Shown piece by piece: positions 62,332-64,000 of a DNA stretch of 64,000 bases. Origin of the DNA: Paludibacteraceae bacterium (GTDB lineage Bacteria; Bacteroidota; Bacteroidia; Bacteroidales; Paludibacteraceae); contig JAFUEI010000051.1 of assembly GCA_017464025.1 (NCBI GenBank), positions 25,251 to 89,250 of the forward strand, written 5' to 3'. A program made the position numbers and the translations under genes. Under the pieces are notes generated by a model, which had not been told where the DNA came from, did no database searches, and saw only the letters and a program-made list of their open reading frames with translations. Every line of letters starts with the position of its first letter. Position 1 is the stretch's first letter.

Positions 62332-63351
62332 TCAGTCGAAAAGGGTGCCGGTGGTGTCCTGCTGCCAGGGGGTCTTGCCCAAATGTCTGTACGCCAGTTC
62401 CGTCACTTCCCTGCCGCGCGGCGTGCGCTTGATGAAGCCCTCTTTTATCAGGTAGGGCTCATACACGTCCTCTATCGTTCCGGCGTCTTCGCCCATCGCG
62501 GTGGCTATCGTGTTCAGGCCGACAGGACCGCCCTTGAATTTGTCGATTATCGTGTTCAGCAGTTTGTTGTCTATCTCGTCCAGACCGAAGGTGTCTATGC
62601 TGAGCGCCTCAAGCGCATAGCGCGCTATCTTGAGGTCGATGTCCCCGTTGCCTTCCACCTGCGCAAAGTCGCGCACACGGCGCAGCAGCGCATTCGCTAT
62701 ACGGGGCGTTCCGCGGCTCCGCCGCGCTATCTCTGCGGCCGCATGGCTGTCTATCTGCACGCCAAGCAGGCGGGCCGAGCGCCGAACGATGCCTGCTAAC
62801 ACGTCCGCGTCGTAGTACTCCAAGTGGCAGTTGATGCCGAAGCGGGCACGTAGAGGCGACGTCAGCAGACCGCTGCGTGTCGTGGCACCTATCAGCGTGA
62901 AGCGGTTGAGGTCTATCTGGATGGTGCGGGCGGAAGGGCCCTTGTCTATCATGATGTCTATCCGGTAGTCCTCCATCGCGCTGTACAGATATTCCTCCAC
63001 AACGGGCGACAGACGGTGTATCTCGTCGATGAACAGCACGTCGTTGGGCTCAAGCGATGTCAGCAGGCCCGCTAAGTCGCCGGGCTTGTCCAGCACGGGA
63101 CCGCTGGTCACCTTGAAGCCTACGCCCAGTTCGTTGGCGATGATGTTGCTCAGCGTCGTCTTGCCCAAGCCCGGAGGACCGAACAATAGCACGTGGTCCA
63201 GACTCTCGCCGCGCATACGGGCCGCCTGCACAAAGATGCGCAGGTTGCTCACTATTTTCGTCTGACCGGCAAAGTCGTCAAACGTGAGAGGACGCAGGGC
63301 GTTGTCCTGCTCCTTCTCCGTCATCTGCTGTCGTATGTCAAATTCACTCAT
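62332..63351 (-). CDS. ruvB: Holliday junction branch-migration ATPase RuvB
   Basis: This 339-residue AAA+ motor drives branch migration with RuvA. Signatures: [20 protein letters not shown], Walker [21 protein letters not shown], Walker [21 protein letters not shown], sensor [21 protein letters not shown], and the C-terminal winged-helix with [20 protein letters not shown]. Length is normal. It starts 12 bases after the GldA-like gene. Confidence 0.98.
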   Translation of the reverse strand: MSEFDIRQQMTEKEQDNALRPLTFDDFAGQTKIVSNLRIFVQAARMRGESLDHVLLFGPPGLGKTTLSNIIANELGVGFKVTSGPVLDKPGDLAGLLTSLEPNDVLFIDEIHRLSPVVEEYLYSAMEDYRIDIMIDKGPSARTIQIDLNRFTLIGATTRSGLLTSPLRARFGINCHLEYYDADVLAGIVRRSARLLGVQIDSHAAAEIARRSRGTPRIANALLRRVRDFAQVEGNGDIDLKIARYALEALSIDTFGLDEIDNKLLNTIIDKFKGGPVGLNTIATAMGEDAGTIEDVYEPYLIKEGFIKRTPRGREVTELAYRHLGKTPWQQDTTGTLFD

Positions 63352-63363
63352 AACGAGGATGTT

Positions 63364-64000
63364 TTATCTGTATCTATCAGATGTGCCGGAATCGTCTCCG
63401 GCAAGCGTCTTCCGTCTGAAGAGCTCTTCTAAGTTGCTCAGGTCGGTCGTGTCTTCGCGTATTTGCCCGTCCGCAAGGATAAGCACGCGGCTGCATACGG
63501 CCGCCACCTCCTGCAGGATATGCGTCGAGAGGATGACGGTGCGGTCCCGTCCGGTCTCGCGGATCAGGGCACGGATGTCGTCAAGCTGGTTGGGATCTAA
63601 GCCGGTGGTCGGCTCGTCTAAGATGAGCAGTTGCGGGTCGCCTGTCAGAGCCTGGGCTATTCCCACGCGCTGCCGATACCCCTTGCTCAGGTCGCGGATG
63701 CGCTTGTGTGCCATCGGCTGCAGCCCCACACGCTCTATCAGCTCCTCCACCGCCTCGCGCCGCTTGACCGACGACAGACCAACGTTTTTTCCCTGCTCCG
63801 TGCAGTCGGCCATAAAGCCGAGATATTCCCGCACATACATATCCTCATACAGCGGGTTGTTCTCCGGCAGAAAACCGATATACCGCGTCACTTCGTGAGG
63901 CAGCCGGAAGCTTCGCCCGGCTCCTTCATCAAATAGGTGAAAGCCACCCTTAACCTCACCCTTAACCTTAACCTCATCCTTAACCTCATCCTCAACCTCA
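63364..64000 (-). CDS. gldA: GldA-like ABC-transporter ATP-binding protein (cut by window edge)
   Basis: The C-terminal 212 codons of an ABC ATPase of the gliding-motility GldA/NatA type are visible. Q-loop region: TRYIGFLPENNPLYEDMYVR. Signature: DLSKGYRQRVGIAQAL. Walker B: LLILDEPTTGLDPNQ. H-loop: VILSTHILQEVAAV. The Walker A part lies outside the window. Upstream of the Q-loop the frame stays open to the edge, and the last visible codons (63949-64000) are a repeat rich in EVK and EDE triplets. That repeat lies where homologues have a short loop before GGFDVF (here GGFHLFDEGA). It is not clear whether this insertion is tolerated. Non-gliding Bacteroidales also have this family. Confidence 0.85.
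   Translation of the reverse strand, partial: EVEDEVKDEVKVKGEVKGGFHLFDEGAGRSFRLPHEVTRYIGFLPENNPLYEDMYVREYLGFMADCTEQGKNVGLSSVKRREAVEELIERVGLQPMAHKRIRDLSKGYRQRVGIAQALTGDPQLLILDEPTTGLDPNQLDDIRALIRETGRDRTVILSTHILQEVAAVCSRVLILADGQIREDTTDLSNLEELFRRKTLAGDDSGTSDRYR
63949..64000 (-). repeat. In-frame tandem repeat inside the GldA-like gene
   Basis: On the minus strand GAGGTTAAG and GAGGATGAG units recur at 6- to 12-base steps up to the edge. They encode Glu-Val-Lys and Glu-Asp-Glu triplets. The repeat continues beyond the window. Confidence 0.75.

Overview
The window is chromosomal DNA of a Bacteroidales bacterium (phylum Bacteroidota) with moderately high GC. Evidence: at least twenty genes are preceded by the Bacteroidota housekeeping promoter (TTTG, a 19-20 base spacer, then TAnnTTTG); families largely confined to the phylum are present (the DUF4295 protein next to rpmB-rpmG, DUF4837, DUF4491, DUF5692); Rho carries a long disordered insertion; several secreted proteins end in a sorting-like tail. 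I cannot name the genus from sequence alone. Most of the window is ordinary core genome.

Layout. 1-4.7 kb (minus): a nonulosonic (legionaminic-like) acid pathway, legB, legC, a NeuD-type acetyltransferase and a NeuB/LegI synthase cut by the window edge. A frameshifted DUF1016/YhcG gene sits in its middle. 4.9-11.7 kb (minus): hypB, a 941-residue iron-sulfur flavoprotein, a Fic protein, hypA and two membrane proteins, that is nickel-hydrogenase maturation genes with no hydrogenase structural gene in the window. 12-24.7 kb: uvrB, an exported dipeptide epimerase, mtaB, rho, two lipoproteins, thrS (with an in-frame TAG stop), a flavin reductase and DUF4491. 24.9-28.1 kb: tRNA-Pro, an acyl-ACP thioesterase and an S9 peptidase. 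28.3-33 kb (plus): dapB, lepB, wbqC-like, ilvE and a GluQ-type synthetase, partly joined by ATGA overlaps. 33-37 kb (minus): a secreted repeat protein, then an outer-membrane protein/lipoprotein pair. 37-41 kb: a POT transporter, rsmI, a yjjG-type phosphatase and a lipid kinase. 42-42.7 kb: rpmB-rpmG-DUF4295. 42.9-45.7 kb: a three-gene Gtr-like glycan-modification set. 45.8-47.3 kb: a possible attenuated leader and a secreted protein. 47.5-49.5 kb: groES-groEL. 50-56 kb: an AddAB-type helicase-nuclease pair. 56-60 kb: a remnant of a secreted protein, an esterase/glycosyltransferase pair and an AraC regulator. 60.1-64 kb (minus): a GldA-like ATPase (cut by the edge), ruvB, a flippase and ribE.

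The strongest anomalies are: (1) thrS has a single sense-to-TAG change at codon 143 with the rest of the frame and residue numbering intact; (2) short palindromic or tandem repeats lie inside coding genes (hypB, gluQ, the GldA-like ATPase, fic, yhcG) and encode extra in-frame peptides; (3) a promoter, 24-codon ORF and terminator lie in front of the secreted protein at 45977. No mobile element, CRISPR array or phage is visible. I did not find a clear new multi-gene defence or biosynthetic system.
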